Of a stretch of 64,000 nucleotides of DNA, positions 22,395 through 33,483 are shown piece after piece (the stretch's first letter is position 1; the number at the start of each line of letters is the position of its first letter). This DNA is from Rutidosis leptorrhynchoides (Eukaryota; Streptophyta; Magnoliopsida; Asterales; Asteraceae): the NCBI RefSeq assembly GCF_046630445.1, contig NC_092341.1:29154001-29218000 (forward strand). Reading direction: 5' to 3'. The notes below the pieces were generated by a model. It did no database searches. It worked only from the letters and a program-made list of their open reading frames with translations, and was not told the origin of the DNA. The position numbers were made by a program, and so were the translations under genes.

Positions 22395-24752
22395 ACTCTC
22401 CCCCACTTAGAATCGATCACGTCCTCGTGATCCTCGTCACTTAACCAAACTGACCACACTCCACGGTCCTCAACTTCAGTCCCAATCCGACTTTCCTAAG
22501 TAATTCTTCCCAATGAATCGCCTCTAACAACTAAAATCGTTACCCGCGATTTATCAAATCCACAATCCGAGCACTAAAACCATGCTCATTCCCTATCATC
22601 GGGAAAAACTCAACCAATCTCGTACAGAGATATCAATCCCTTAGCGTACCATTACCAAGTACAATGCTAAAAACAACCAAGTTTCAACCCTAAAGTCAAC
22701 AATCCGAAACGATGAAGACCGAACCAAACGAATCCTTACGGATAACACCAATCACTAACATCCCTTGTAGTGCGCAATACGAACAAAACGCAACTACCGT
22801 AACATCATAACAAACGGTTTAAACCGATAGCGCCCAAAACACTATGACAACGCTAAACCAAAGGTGTACAAAATTGACTATCGTCACACCAATAACAACT
22901 TGTGAGTGAAACACGGCTATCGCATCACTAATCCCACAACATGGTCCTCACGACCCCACCATTGGCGTATAAAACGACCAATAGATCAACCACACGGTCC
23001 TTACGACCCCACCATCGGTGTATAAAACCACCGATAGATCACACGACACGAAGGCTGGCCGAAAACTACACGCGCCTTAGTGAATCCGAACTACACGCGA
23101 CTCACTACCTTCACCACAACAACAATCGGGAATGGCCGAACTACACGCGCCATAGTGAATCCGAACTACACGAGAGTCACTACCGCAGAGGAATGACCGA
23201 ACTACACGAGTCATTTGTGAATCCGAACTACACGAGACTCACTCCTCAATACAATGACTGAAACCACACGAGTCATTTGTGAATCCGAACTACACGCGAC
23301 TCACTTCCACAATAAGATGACCGAAACCACACGCATCATCGTGAATCCGAAACCACACGCGATCCACTACCATGATGAAGTCAGCGGACCCGAAGATCAT
23401 GCTTCACCAATCTCAACACCGAATGAAGTCACCACCGATATAACACCTCGCTCATGATGAAGTCAGCGGACCCCGAAGGTCATGCTCCACCGATATAACA
23501 CCTCGCTCATGATGAAGTCAGCGGACCCCGAAGGTCATGCTCCACCAATCGCATACTCCCATGATGAAGTCAGCGGACCCTAAAGGTCATGCTTCATCAA
23601 TCACCAACCATGATGAAGTCAGCGGACCCTAAAGGTCATGCTTCATCAATCAACACCTTTTTGGCCTCGAACGACGAGTAGCGTAACATCGCGCTCTGCT
23701 ACGCCATAGTGAATCCTAACGGATACCACTAACCATTCACACACTCGAGCAAGAACCACCTATATCAAACATAGGCACAAAGCAATAATTCTCTAGAAGA
23801 GAATCCGACACACACCTCCCTTAACCGAAGGATTTCACCTTGCTCACCAAACACGTCCATTATCTCTCAACGAGATTTACCACATTATCACATCGGTGAT
23901 AATTCAAATCCAAAATCATAAGTACAATTTAACCGAAATTGTAATCTACCACAAATCGACCAAAACCAGGTCTCAACAACATTTTCCGGATCTACCAAAA
24001 GCGTCATCCGAAATCTCACACTAAAACTTCCTCGTGCGAGAGTGTAACTCCCCCACTTGGAACCACGTTCCAATATCACAACTCGTACAACCGTACAATG
24101 CTACCAAAGGTAGACTTTACAAACGATTGGGCTCACACGACCCATCACCATATCTTGCTCCAGCCTTGAGCACACGAAGGATTTCAATCAATCCTTAAAC
24201 ACTTCGAATAAAAAGTGTACCACGATTACACAAACCACACCTTCGCAATCATCCAATTGCTCTAGTTTGTCAAATTTCACCCGATCACTCATGTACCTAA
24301 GGGTTTCACTTCGGTACCCTAAGTACAATGTAACCGCAACACAATCGGAGTTGAACACCACGCTAGTAGGTATAAAAGAGGTACCTAATGTCGTGTCATA
24401 TAAACTCTATTACCAACATACATCGATATTCAAAACACTCAATCTCAAGGGTTCCAACCACCCGACGAACCTCATGGTTCATCAACTTCCACACTATAGC
24501 AAACACGCGCTTAATATCCGAACACCGAAGCCCACACATATGGCTTGGTAGAAACAATTCCCAATACTAAGGAATGCTTGGTTGCACCAAGTCTTACACC
24601 CTTCGCCCGACAATCGAAACGTCACCATAGGGTACTTCCATTAGGAACGTCACCCATATCAATAACATGCACAACATAATGCATCTAATAAACTCAACTC
24701 AACGGCACATAATATATAATCAAAGGACATATTTATTAAAATGAAACGTACC
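22395..24752. repeat. family A non-coding internal region, second copy
   Basis: Counterpart of 16408-18732, with the same three hairpin arrays (22941-23655). The GATGAAG block differs by a local rearrangement: one shortened unit and a duplicated 'ccaccgatataacacctcgctc' segment near 23430-23510. No pol coding. Confidence 0.8.
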
Positions 24753-25694
24753 TTAACGTCTCCTTGCCGCACCTGTCCCCGCTAGCTTGGGATACTCCGA
24801 CTTACGATGTCCTTCTTCTTGGCAATGGAAGCACACCATGCCATCACCCCTTGGCACCGAACATTCCCAAGACTTGTGACCCCTCACGCCACAATTATAA
24901 CACCTAGACGCATTAGAATCTGATATACTCATCCGTGTACCACCCGTGCTCACACTCGGACCCTTAGTCCTCTTACTTGGAGCACCATACGAAACAACCC
25001 TTCTCTCACTTGAAGGTTCACCAATCTTCGATCGCGAATACGACTCAAAACCTCTAGCCACCGTGAATAATTCCGCAAACGACTTCGCGTAACCCTGGCT
25101 AATCTTACTCTTCAAGTCATCATTTAAAGTTCGATAGAAATCCTCCATCAACAAACGATCATTCCCCAAATACTCCGGGCAAAAATGAGCCTTCGCCATA
25201 AAGGTCGTCTTGAGAGTATTCAAATCCAAAGAACCCTGTTGCAAATTTCGCAACTCATTACACAATTCCGACAAGTCGGCTAAAGTCCGGAACTCCTCGA
25301 AGAATTCCTTCTTAAACTCGTCCCATGATAATGCCATAAATGGTTCACCACCGACAAGATCAATCTTACCATCCAACCAATCCTTCGCCCTACCCCGCAA
25401 CAAACTAGTAGCGAGTCTTGTCCTCTTCTCGGAAGGGCATTCAATAGTACAAAAACACCCTTCAAAATCCGAAATCCATGTGGTGCTAACCAAAGGATCC
25501 GGTTTCCCGTCATACATCGGGGGTTTAGTCCTCATGAAGCTCTTAAGACAACGCTCCATTTCACTACTACCCCAAAATTCGGAATACTTCCTATCCATTT
25601 CTTCTCGAAATGCACTCATTTGCTCCGCAACGGTGGACGCAACTCTAGAGTTAAACTCCTCTTCATTCGTCTCGATCTCGTTTCGCGTCGTCAT
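24753..25694 (-). CDS. gag: gypsy family A gag, copy 3 (open, last zinc ligand mutated)
   Basis: Full 313-codon frame aligned with copy 2 and with no stop or frameshift. The main defect is in the second zinc knuckle, where the final Cys is Tyr (GHRKSEY for GHRKSEC), so that knuckle should not bind zinc. The first knuckle is complete. Other scattered changes (for example FRG to FWG near residue 41) are not at conserved positions I can name. Its primer site and the adjacent part of its LTR have been deleted at about 26041, so this copy could not start reverse transcription. Confidence 0.85.
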   Translation of the reverse strand: MTTRNEIETNEEEFNSRVASTVAEQMSAFREEMDRKYSEFWGSSEMERCLKSFMRTKPPMYDGKPDPLVSTTWISDFEGCFCTIECPSEKRTRLATSLLRGRAKDWLDGKIDLVGGEPFMALSWDEFKKEFFEEFRTLADLSELCNELRNLQQGSLDLNTLKTTFMAKAHFCPEYLGNDRLLMEDFYRTLNDDLKSKISQGYAKSFAELFTVARGFESYSRSKIGEPSSERRVVSYGAPSKRTKGPSVSTGGTRMSISDSNASRCYNCGVRGHKSWECSVPRGDGMVCFHCQEEGHRKSEYPKLAGTGAARRR

Positions 25695-26040
25695 TCTAAA
25701 GAATGCAAAACGATTAGTCTACGAACGTATAAAACACACACACGACACCGCCCCATCTTGCTCAACACTCGCCGTACATCACTTGTTAGACACTATTTGC
25801 ACCCGTAATAAGGTTTGTAAGTCCTTATTACGCACACACGCCGTATCGACTTGTTAGTACAACGACCGTCTCGCTCGATGTTATAAACAAACACAAACAA
25901 AATTCTACGCGATATAACACACGCGAGAATTATCATCACAACACAAATAATATATTAATAATATCTACATTACTAATATAAACGTTAGTCAACCTATAAA
26001 CAAGGCACTAACTAAACCCATTCCGACCCGTAATCCTACA

Positions 26041-27885
26041 AGTCCCCGCGCTTACCCGAGCCACCGCATCCATGCAATCTATAAAAATGTAAACAACAAG
26101 AGGGTAAGCTAACGCTTAGTGAATGATAATATACTACATACATATATATGTATAAAATGGACACGCCGCACAAATATCAAATACCGCATACCGAAGCATC
26201 CATGTATAAGGCAACTACACTAAGCATACCGTACTACCTCTAAGCAACAAGCTAAAGATATCAACAAGTAAGTTCACCAACGACGATGTGAACAACGCCA
26301 ATAAGCTACACCCGGAGGGTTAGCTACAACACAACAATACATTAATATATAACAATATAAAACGAATAAGGTTAACCCCTTAACCCATTACCGAATACCA
26401 AACGCCACAATGAAGATTGCCCGAACTACACGAGCCTTAGTAATCCGAAACCACACGAGATTACTATATTCACAACATCGAGGTTGGCCGAACTACACGA
26501 GCCTTAGTAATCCGAAACCACACGATATTACTACCTCAATAAGATGACCGAACTACACGAGTCACCATGAATTGGAACTACACGAGATTCATTTCCAATA
26601 AGATGACTGAACTACACGCGTCATCGTGAATCCGAACTACACGAGATTCACTTCTCCAATTCAAAACCCACAGTCACGGGATTATAAAATCCACCACATC
26701 GGGGTTATCCACATCACAACAATATCAACCCTTCGCCATTGGGGTTATATACTCCACATCACAAACACGTGTGATAACGTACACACAAAACGTGTACCTC
26801 GCCAAAGGTGGTCAACCAAAATGCACAACCGTGCCAATTGGACCTAAACGCAAGTCCATCAAATCCACCTATATGTGAAGTGAGCTCTATAACCGAGAAC
26901 CACTTCACCCGACCCGCACCCATCCTACACATACATATGCATATAGGATATTAACACTCACCTAGTCGTCTTGAAGAATGCTTCCAAGTAAACGGCCACA
27001 CGCCAATGGAAAGTACCTAATCCATCATCACAAACACAACAACACAATTAGGGTTGACTTACAACTCAACCCATATGACACTTAGTGCAAATTCGACCCA
27101 AATGCACTTTCAAGCACAAACCGCGTCCAAACTAACCAATAATCACTAACACGAGTGAAATTGGTCCTAACACACCGAATAAACCCGAACACAAGTGATA
27201 AACACGTGTCATATCCATTTTGACACCAAAACCCTAATTTTGACCCATTTCAAAATTAGTTAACCAAACTCACCCAAAAGGGTTCCAACACTTCCAAAAT
27301 CACCAAACCTAGTGATTAAACTCATTATCAACCCTAATCAAGGCCAAATCGACAACCAACCCAAAACCGCCAAGTGACAAGAATAACTAGTCACCATGAA
27401 CCTACTTCATCATCAAAAAGGGTTTCACAACAATCTAGCTCAAGACCCTAACTTGAATATCAAATCTAACAAATGAAATTCGGAGTTTGAGCTTACCAAT
27501 ACCACCACAATGTAGCCGTGAACGAGATGAACAACTTTAGAACCCGAGCTTTCGCGAGAATCCGACTCCTTCCCTTCCAAACCAAGCTCTCTCTTACTAA
27601 AAGTGAGTTTCTCTCACTAGGGTTTGAGGAGTGTGTTTGTGTGTGTGTGTGTGTATTATGATCCAAAATGGCCAAGGAACCAGCCTTGAAGGCTCCAAAC
27701 CGGCACCTAAGTGATTTTACCATTTTACCCCTTTTAAAATAATTAAAACAGCTGGCTCGACAGACAAACGAAACGGCGTCCCATTTTCTGGACGGCATCC
27801 AGACTTTTACAATTGGACGGCGTCCCACCATCCTGGACGGCGTCCCGAATAACTAAAAAGTCAGAAACAGGATTAGGGTCTTACA
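26041..27885 (-). repeat. family A LTR 3, truncated (about 1.85 kb)
   Basis: Corresponds to LTR 2 from about position 20560 onward. The primer site and first 450 bp are missing. At the break, 'agtcc' from beside the primer site is joined to 'agtcc' inside the LTR, which indicates a deletion at a short shared sequence. The U3 end is intact, ending TTACA at 27885. The next base is already family B LTR sequence. Confidence 0.88.
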
Positions 27886-29460
27886 ATAACAACCGTTAGA
27901 GTACTTAACACGTCGTACACTAACCCCACGGGTGGCATCTTAACATGTCGATACTTCACCCCGGGTGGTGTCTTAACACGTCGACACTTCACTCCGAGTG
28001 GCGTCTTAACACGTCGACACTTCACTCGTTATATTACTTGGAGTGGCATCTTAACACGTTGATACTTCACTCTGAGTGGTGTCTTAACACGTCGAAACTT
28101 CACTCATCATGTGAAACGTGGTGTCTTAACACGTCGACAATTCACATCTCACACTACACAAATAAACACATTATATACGTACACGCATAATTATTCCACT
28201 CACCTTATCACGTCGGTGATGATTAAGCAATTCCGTAAGCTTCAAAGCAAAGTACCTAATACATTAAGTACACATTCAATACAAAACTAGTGGAACTAAC
28301 CACCAACACTTAACTCTTGAGCATTTAATGACCCGATTGCATTAAATGACCCAATTACACCCATAACCGCCCATTTAAGGCCAATAGTCATCATTAATCA
28401 CTAAAAGCTAGTGATTAAAGTCTATTAACAATTACTAACACCATTTAGGGTATTTTCATACCCATATTGCCCAACTAGGTCAACCATTACCCATTTGACC
28501 CATTTTGACACTTAGACTTACAAATTTTGGTCAAACTTAACCCATTAACAATCTTTCATCATTTTACAAGTGTATAAGTGACTAACAACACAATTAACAC
28601 TTACAAATCTCAATTTACATGACCAAACCCTAGATTAACACCATTTGGGTTTCCTTACATCAAGTTAACCCAAATTCACCCTTTAAATCCCCAAATGGGT
28701 CTTACAAGTCTCAAATGACCAAACCCTAGCCATAAATCAACTAAAACTCAAAACACGGAGTTAAGACTTACCAACACTATCAACTTGTAGCTAAGAACGA
28801 GGAGAAAAATTTTACTTCATGCTCCAAAGATCGATTCACAAATCTTCACCTTCAAATCTTAATTTAAATCTAAGTGAGTTTTGTGTTTGAGAGAGAAATG
28901 GAGAAAGAAAAGAGAAAAGAAAATAGAGAAATGAGATAAGTGGCTGATATTTGAGCCACAATCTGATCCAAACGCGAAAAGACAAAAATACCCCTTGAAT
29001 CACCCTATTTAAAAACTAAAAATCGGAACCAGTTCAGCAGGTTAGTCGCGATGCGACCTCACCATGCCGCGGCATGGCATTCAACGCGATTTGTGAGCTG
29101 TTTGTTTCCCCTTCTGATTTTGATTCTAGTTAAGTGTCGCGGCGCGACACTTCCTCTCCGCGGGACAACATGCTATAACTGACCAATTTCGACAACTTTA
29201 AACCAACTATCGATTTACGCGACTTGTACACTTCGTTCTCGCTTTCTATATACATCTAAACTTCATCATAAAGCCTCACTCGACTTAACACCATCAAAAC
29301 CCATGCATATACTTATACATGCATACATTCTCAAGTATATATATCTCGTATACATCAAATTAACACTTTAAAACATTTAAACACATATACGGTCAAGGAT
29401 AAACGTTCTAAAGATCAATCACGTACCTTAAATCACGTATGGGAAAAATGGGATGTTACA
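27886..29460 (-). repeat. family B 3' LTR, truncated
   Basis: Matches 34104-35539 of the other LTR and ends at TGTTACA (29460) beside the polypurine tract. It starts with a hairpin array (27900-28150) with loop TTAACACGTC and stems such as GTGTC/GACAC and ATC/GAT. It retains 134 bp (28945-29078) missing from the other LTR, including the perfect palindrome CCATGCCGCGGCATGG (29062-29077) and GTCGCGATGCGAC (29045). AAGTGTCGCG/CGCGACACTT arms lie at 29130-29150. Confidence 0.85.
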
Positions 29461-31920
29461 ACTCTCCCCCACTTAAATTGGATCACGTCCTCGTGATCCG
29501 CATCAACACTAGAAGTTAAACACTTTTTCCTCGAACCTTTCCGTTTCCAACGCGGAGTGACATATGTAGTAATCACACATCTAAATTCTCAGTTCGTACA
29601 CTAACGCATTATATTACAACAACCGTACTTCGCACTTCTATTCGACCAAAATTTCCACCACTCACTCGGAAGTACACCGTGAAAACTTCGTAACATTCTT
29701 CCAATGACCTTATTATTTCATCATTTTCAATGATATTGGGTAATCAACCCACGAAACAAAACAACCGCAACCATTTGCTCCTACGCCGAGTATCCAAACT
29801 CGTACCGTACGCATCACAATCGCCTTAAAAGTAGAACAATTTACCGACAATTATCGTCATCGCGCCTTTCCATCGTGGAATATTCGGGAATCATCCCGAC
29901 GCTTTACGAAAATCTCCCGTATCCGCCATTCGGGAACTTCGCCATTCCAACTCATGTCGCAAATTATCCTTCACAATTTATTCCAAAGTCCAACTTGGGA
30001 CTTCTCCGAAGACCATCGAAGTCTTCCTTTCGTAATTAAGCGGCACCCGTTTGCCCATCACGTCTGCTAGATAGGGATTATTCCAAAATCTCCGGTACTT
30101 ACTCCCCCAATTAGGGTTCTAATCCCGTACATCCACCACCAAAGTGATAACATTTCGCGAAATCCGGACATTACGCGAAATCCGGACATTACGCGAACCC
30201 ACATGACCGGTCTCAACGCTGGTCATACTCAACGAATTCTTCGCGGACCTATAACAAGGTATTCGTACCTCGATCCTTCAATTTGGTCAACGCTAACGCC
30301 CGCTAAACACCGCAGTAACCACAGTTGTATCTTCGGGTTCCTCACCGGCACTCAAATCAAAGTAATCGCACCATCGGAGTGAAGAATTTCACTAGCAGGT
30401 ATAAAGAGGCACCTGACTCAGTATTATGCAACTCCCATTACTACTACCGAGTCTCAAGAGCTCGACCCTTACGGGGTCTACTCTCAGTGTCACGCATCTC
30501 CTGTTTACTCAAAGTTGCGCAATTTCCAAGAACTTTACGGCTCAGCGCCCATAACCTTCTAGCGACACCCGCTAGTCTCAATTCATCCAGGTCGCACTAC
30601 TAGCCTATTAACCCTTCGACTCATCACTAAAGAGATGCTTGGAAACACCAAGGCTTATACTCTTCCAACTTCGTCATAAACATCACCACGGTTAACTTCT
30701 CACATAAATTCTATGAACACTCGCTACACGCACTGCATCAAACCGCAATCGTGGTTAACGAAAATGCCTCTCGAATGGCACACCATGCATACACCCAAAA
30801 ATCATAGAAGAAAAGAGCGGTCGTCAAGAGCGTACCACACTCGCCACATCGTATCCAAGCCAACGAAATCGAACCACCAATTAACATGTATATACCTCCT
30901 AGCATGTTAATATCGTCAAACGTACAACTACACTCCGGTTACGCCCTAATTGGTTTCACTATAATGCTCAACACAATCGACAAATCCTATGGGTCTCACT
31001 CGAACGAGTTTAACGACCCAAAAACCACAACGTAAAAAGCCTAGACAACCAAAGACTCAGCAACAGAGTCAAGACACAACACATCGACCTATACGACCAA
31101 TCTCCTCATCGATCATAGCCCACAAAATCTCGCGAATTCCTTTTACCACAACATTGACGGTCACTGTCACCCGTTGGCGTCCATTGAGCAACGACCTACC
31201 GCCAACATGACTCGTACCTCGTATATCATAGATGCCGCTACCCGGAAGGTAGACTTTCCCAACCAGTTTGTTCACTAGACCTGTTTCACCCGAAATTGTC
31301 CGACCGACAATATATCTATGTTTCCCCTCTGGGAAAAAGAGTGAACAATATTAACTGAACAATTGCGTTACCCGCATCTTGGCCATCAAACACCGTCCTT
31401 GACTTGTTCGACCGTCAAGTCCGTGTCCGCATTCCTGACGATCTTGCACAACCATCTCGCTAAAGGGATATGAAATTTACCAGTCTAGTACCACACGATT
31501 CGTACGTCACATCACATTGTTCCATTCGTCCCGTGCTACCAATCTTACGAATAAATGACTTCGATTATAACCGACCTATGAACCTTATGGTCCTTCAACT
31601 TCCGATACTATAACGAACACACATTATCAACCCAACACTAAAGCCCATTTGTGTAGGTTGGTAAAACCAACCCTTCACTAAATGCTAAGGAATGCTTAAA
31701 ATGATTAAGTCTTACGCCCTTCGTCCGTCAATCCGACCGTCAATCGTAAGGAAATTCCATTAGGAATGCTACCCATAATAATACTACGTATTAACACAAT
31801 GCATTCGACCCAGGTCAACTCTCACGAGTCAACGACTCAAGGGCTACCCTAGTGCACCGTCATCGAAATTACTAACTCCGCACCTATAAGGGTGCGAATG
31901 AAATATACGCTCACTCGAGA
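29461..31920. other. family B polypurine tract, conserved hairpin and non-coding internal region
   Basis: Begins with AAGTGGGGGAGAGT (minus, 29461-29474) and the hairpin GGATCACGTCCTCGTGATCC (29480-29499), both shared with families A, C and D. The remaining 2.4 kb has no sustained coding frame. Short frames at 30325-31275 have no recognisable domain. A direct gaaatccggacattacgc repeat lies near 30158-30192. Confidence 0.7.
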
Positions 31921-32975
31921 CTAACTAGATCTCGAAACAAAATTTAAGTCTCTAAATTCATTACCGAATCCATCGGCACACAACAAATAATAATAAGGCA
32001 TATTTGTATCGAAAACGAAAGTACCTAAAATAGCATCGTTGGACTTCTGTGCTTCACTTTCCATCGAATAGTCACGCTCTAACCTCCTAACCCGATTAAC
32101 AAATGATTCAGAACACTCCGACCTTTTGTGTCCCTCCTTCTGGCAATTAAAGCACCTGATTGTGCTTAAAGGTACACCCGAACAATCTTGTGCCATACGA
32201 CCTCATTGTAGATAATTATAACTCGTAGGCATGACACCTCTCAACTTTCTAGTCTTTTTAGCGACCCAATCGGGACACTCTGACTTTCGATGCCCTTCAT
32301 TTCGACAGTAAAAACATGCAGTCTTGTCCGACAGACATTCACGAGACTTATGTCCCTCTTGTCCACAATTGTAACATTTAGACATACTGGAGCCCGAACT
32401 CCCTTCCTCATACTACCTGTGCTCCCAATTACACCTTTACATTGATCATAAAACAACTCAGGACACTCTGACCTTCGGTGTCCATCCTTTCAACACTCAA
32501 AACATATGTCTCTTTTAGGAGGTGCAATTGTACAATCACGCGACAAATGACCTTTTTGTGCGCAATTATAGCACGTAGGTCCATAACCTCCCTTACTCCT
32601 CTTCTTCACATTTTTAACACCATCGGGCGTACTTCTCACCCTCTTACTAGGAGCACCTTGTGACTCAAACTTCCCCTTACCCGAAAAGCGATCGAATGTT
32701 TTCGGAGAATGTGATTCAAAACTCACTAATACTCCTTCACCTCCACCAACTTGATGTTTGGGAAACCTCTTATCAAACTCTTCCCTTACGACTTTAACCA
32801 CTTGGTCTCGGACCATTTCTGTTACTCGTCCTTCAACCAGCTCCTTGGTTACTTCCCTAACTTTGTCGGTAAAAACCGAGACATATTGTTCAAACACGGC
32901 CTCAAACCTCGCCGTTAACTCATCCTTCCTTTCATGAGTAGGCGCGTCCGTTCCGATTCCATCTTCCGCCTTCAT
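31921..32975 (-). pseudogene. gag: family B gag, decayed, with three pairs of zinc knuckles
   Basis: The frame starts at ATG 32975 (MKAEDGIG), after the dinucleotide repeat, and gives a charged, probably coiled-coil N-terminus followed by a basic linker. A nucleocapsid region follows with CCHC knuckles at 32573-32532 ([14 protein letters not shown]), 32504-32463 (CFEC then stop TGA 32490-32492), 32376-32335 (CYNCGQEGHKSREC), 32317-32276 (CFYCRNEGHRKSEC), 32223-32182 (degenerate, with an in-frame stop) and 32154-32113 (CFNCQKEGHKRSEC). There is also a frame change between the second and third. The 3' end (GTFVFDTN, then NFVS) may be a decayed protease start. The usual number of knuckles in this lineage is one or two. 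Confidence 0.8.
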
Positions 32976-33020
32976 TCTTAAGAAATGAAATAGGTTAATC
33001 AACGAAATGAAAAGGAAACG

Positions 33021-33024
33021 ACAT

Positions 33025-33105
<81 letters not shown>

Positions 33106-33124
33106 CATATATATACATATATAC

Positions 33125-33177
<53 letters not shown>
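33021..33177. repeat. (AT)n microsatellite in the family B leader
   Basis: About 155 bp of AT/TA dinucleotides with occasional C lie between primer site and gag. Tyr/Ile-rich frames through it are artefacts of the repeat. Confidence 0.95.
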
Positions 33178-33469
33178 ACACCGCCCCATCTTGCTCAACA
33201 ATCGTCGTATATCGCTTGTTTGACACAGTCTGAACTCGTAACAATGGTAGCTAGTTATTGTTACGCGAGCACGCCGAGTTAACTTGCTAGTACAATGTCT
33301 ATCTCGCTTGATGATTACAAACCCAACACAAAATAATTAGCGCATGGTTAGTCCACCTAAACCTAGGCACCAACCAAGCCCGGTTCGACCCAAGTCCCGC
33401 ATAAAACGTATACACAATAAAGTCTAAGTCTAGACACTTATCTTAAGTCGCCTAAATCCCTTAGACCAT

Positions 33470-33481
33470 GCTCTGATACCA
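33470..33481 (-). other. primer-binding site (initiator tRNA-Met), family B
   Basis: TGGTATCAGAGC on the minus strand, two bases from the LTR edge at 33484. Confidence 0.85.
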
Positions 33482-33483
33482 CT

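Larger units (their letters stand above)
12082..27885 (-). mobile_element. gypsy family A: head-to-tail array of gag-only elements sharing LTRs
   Basis: Read on the minus strand the order is LTR(partial)-gag-LTR-gag-LTR-gag(internal end truncated). The repeat period is about 6.0 kb (gag starts 13686, 19674, 25694). Each complete interval between LTRs is about 3.7 kb and encodes only gag; there is no protease, reverse transcriptase or integrase. Neighbouring units share a single LTR, which fits unequal recombination between elements rather than separate insertions. The left end breaks inside the internal region. The right end stops exactly at an LTR terminus (27885) against family B sequence. 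Confidence 0.88.

Noticed and set aside
33007-33282. Tyr/Ile/His-rich frames across 33007-33282 on both strands
   Set aside because: Produced by the (AT)n microsatellite; no real coding content.
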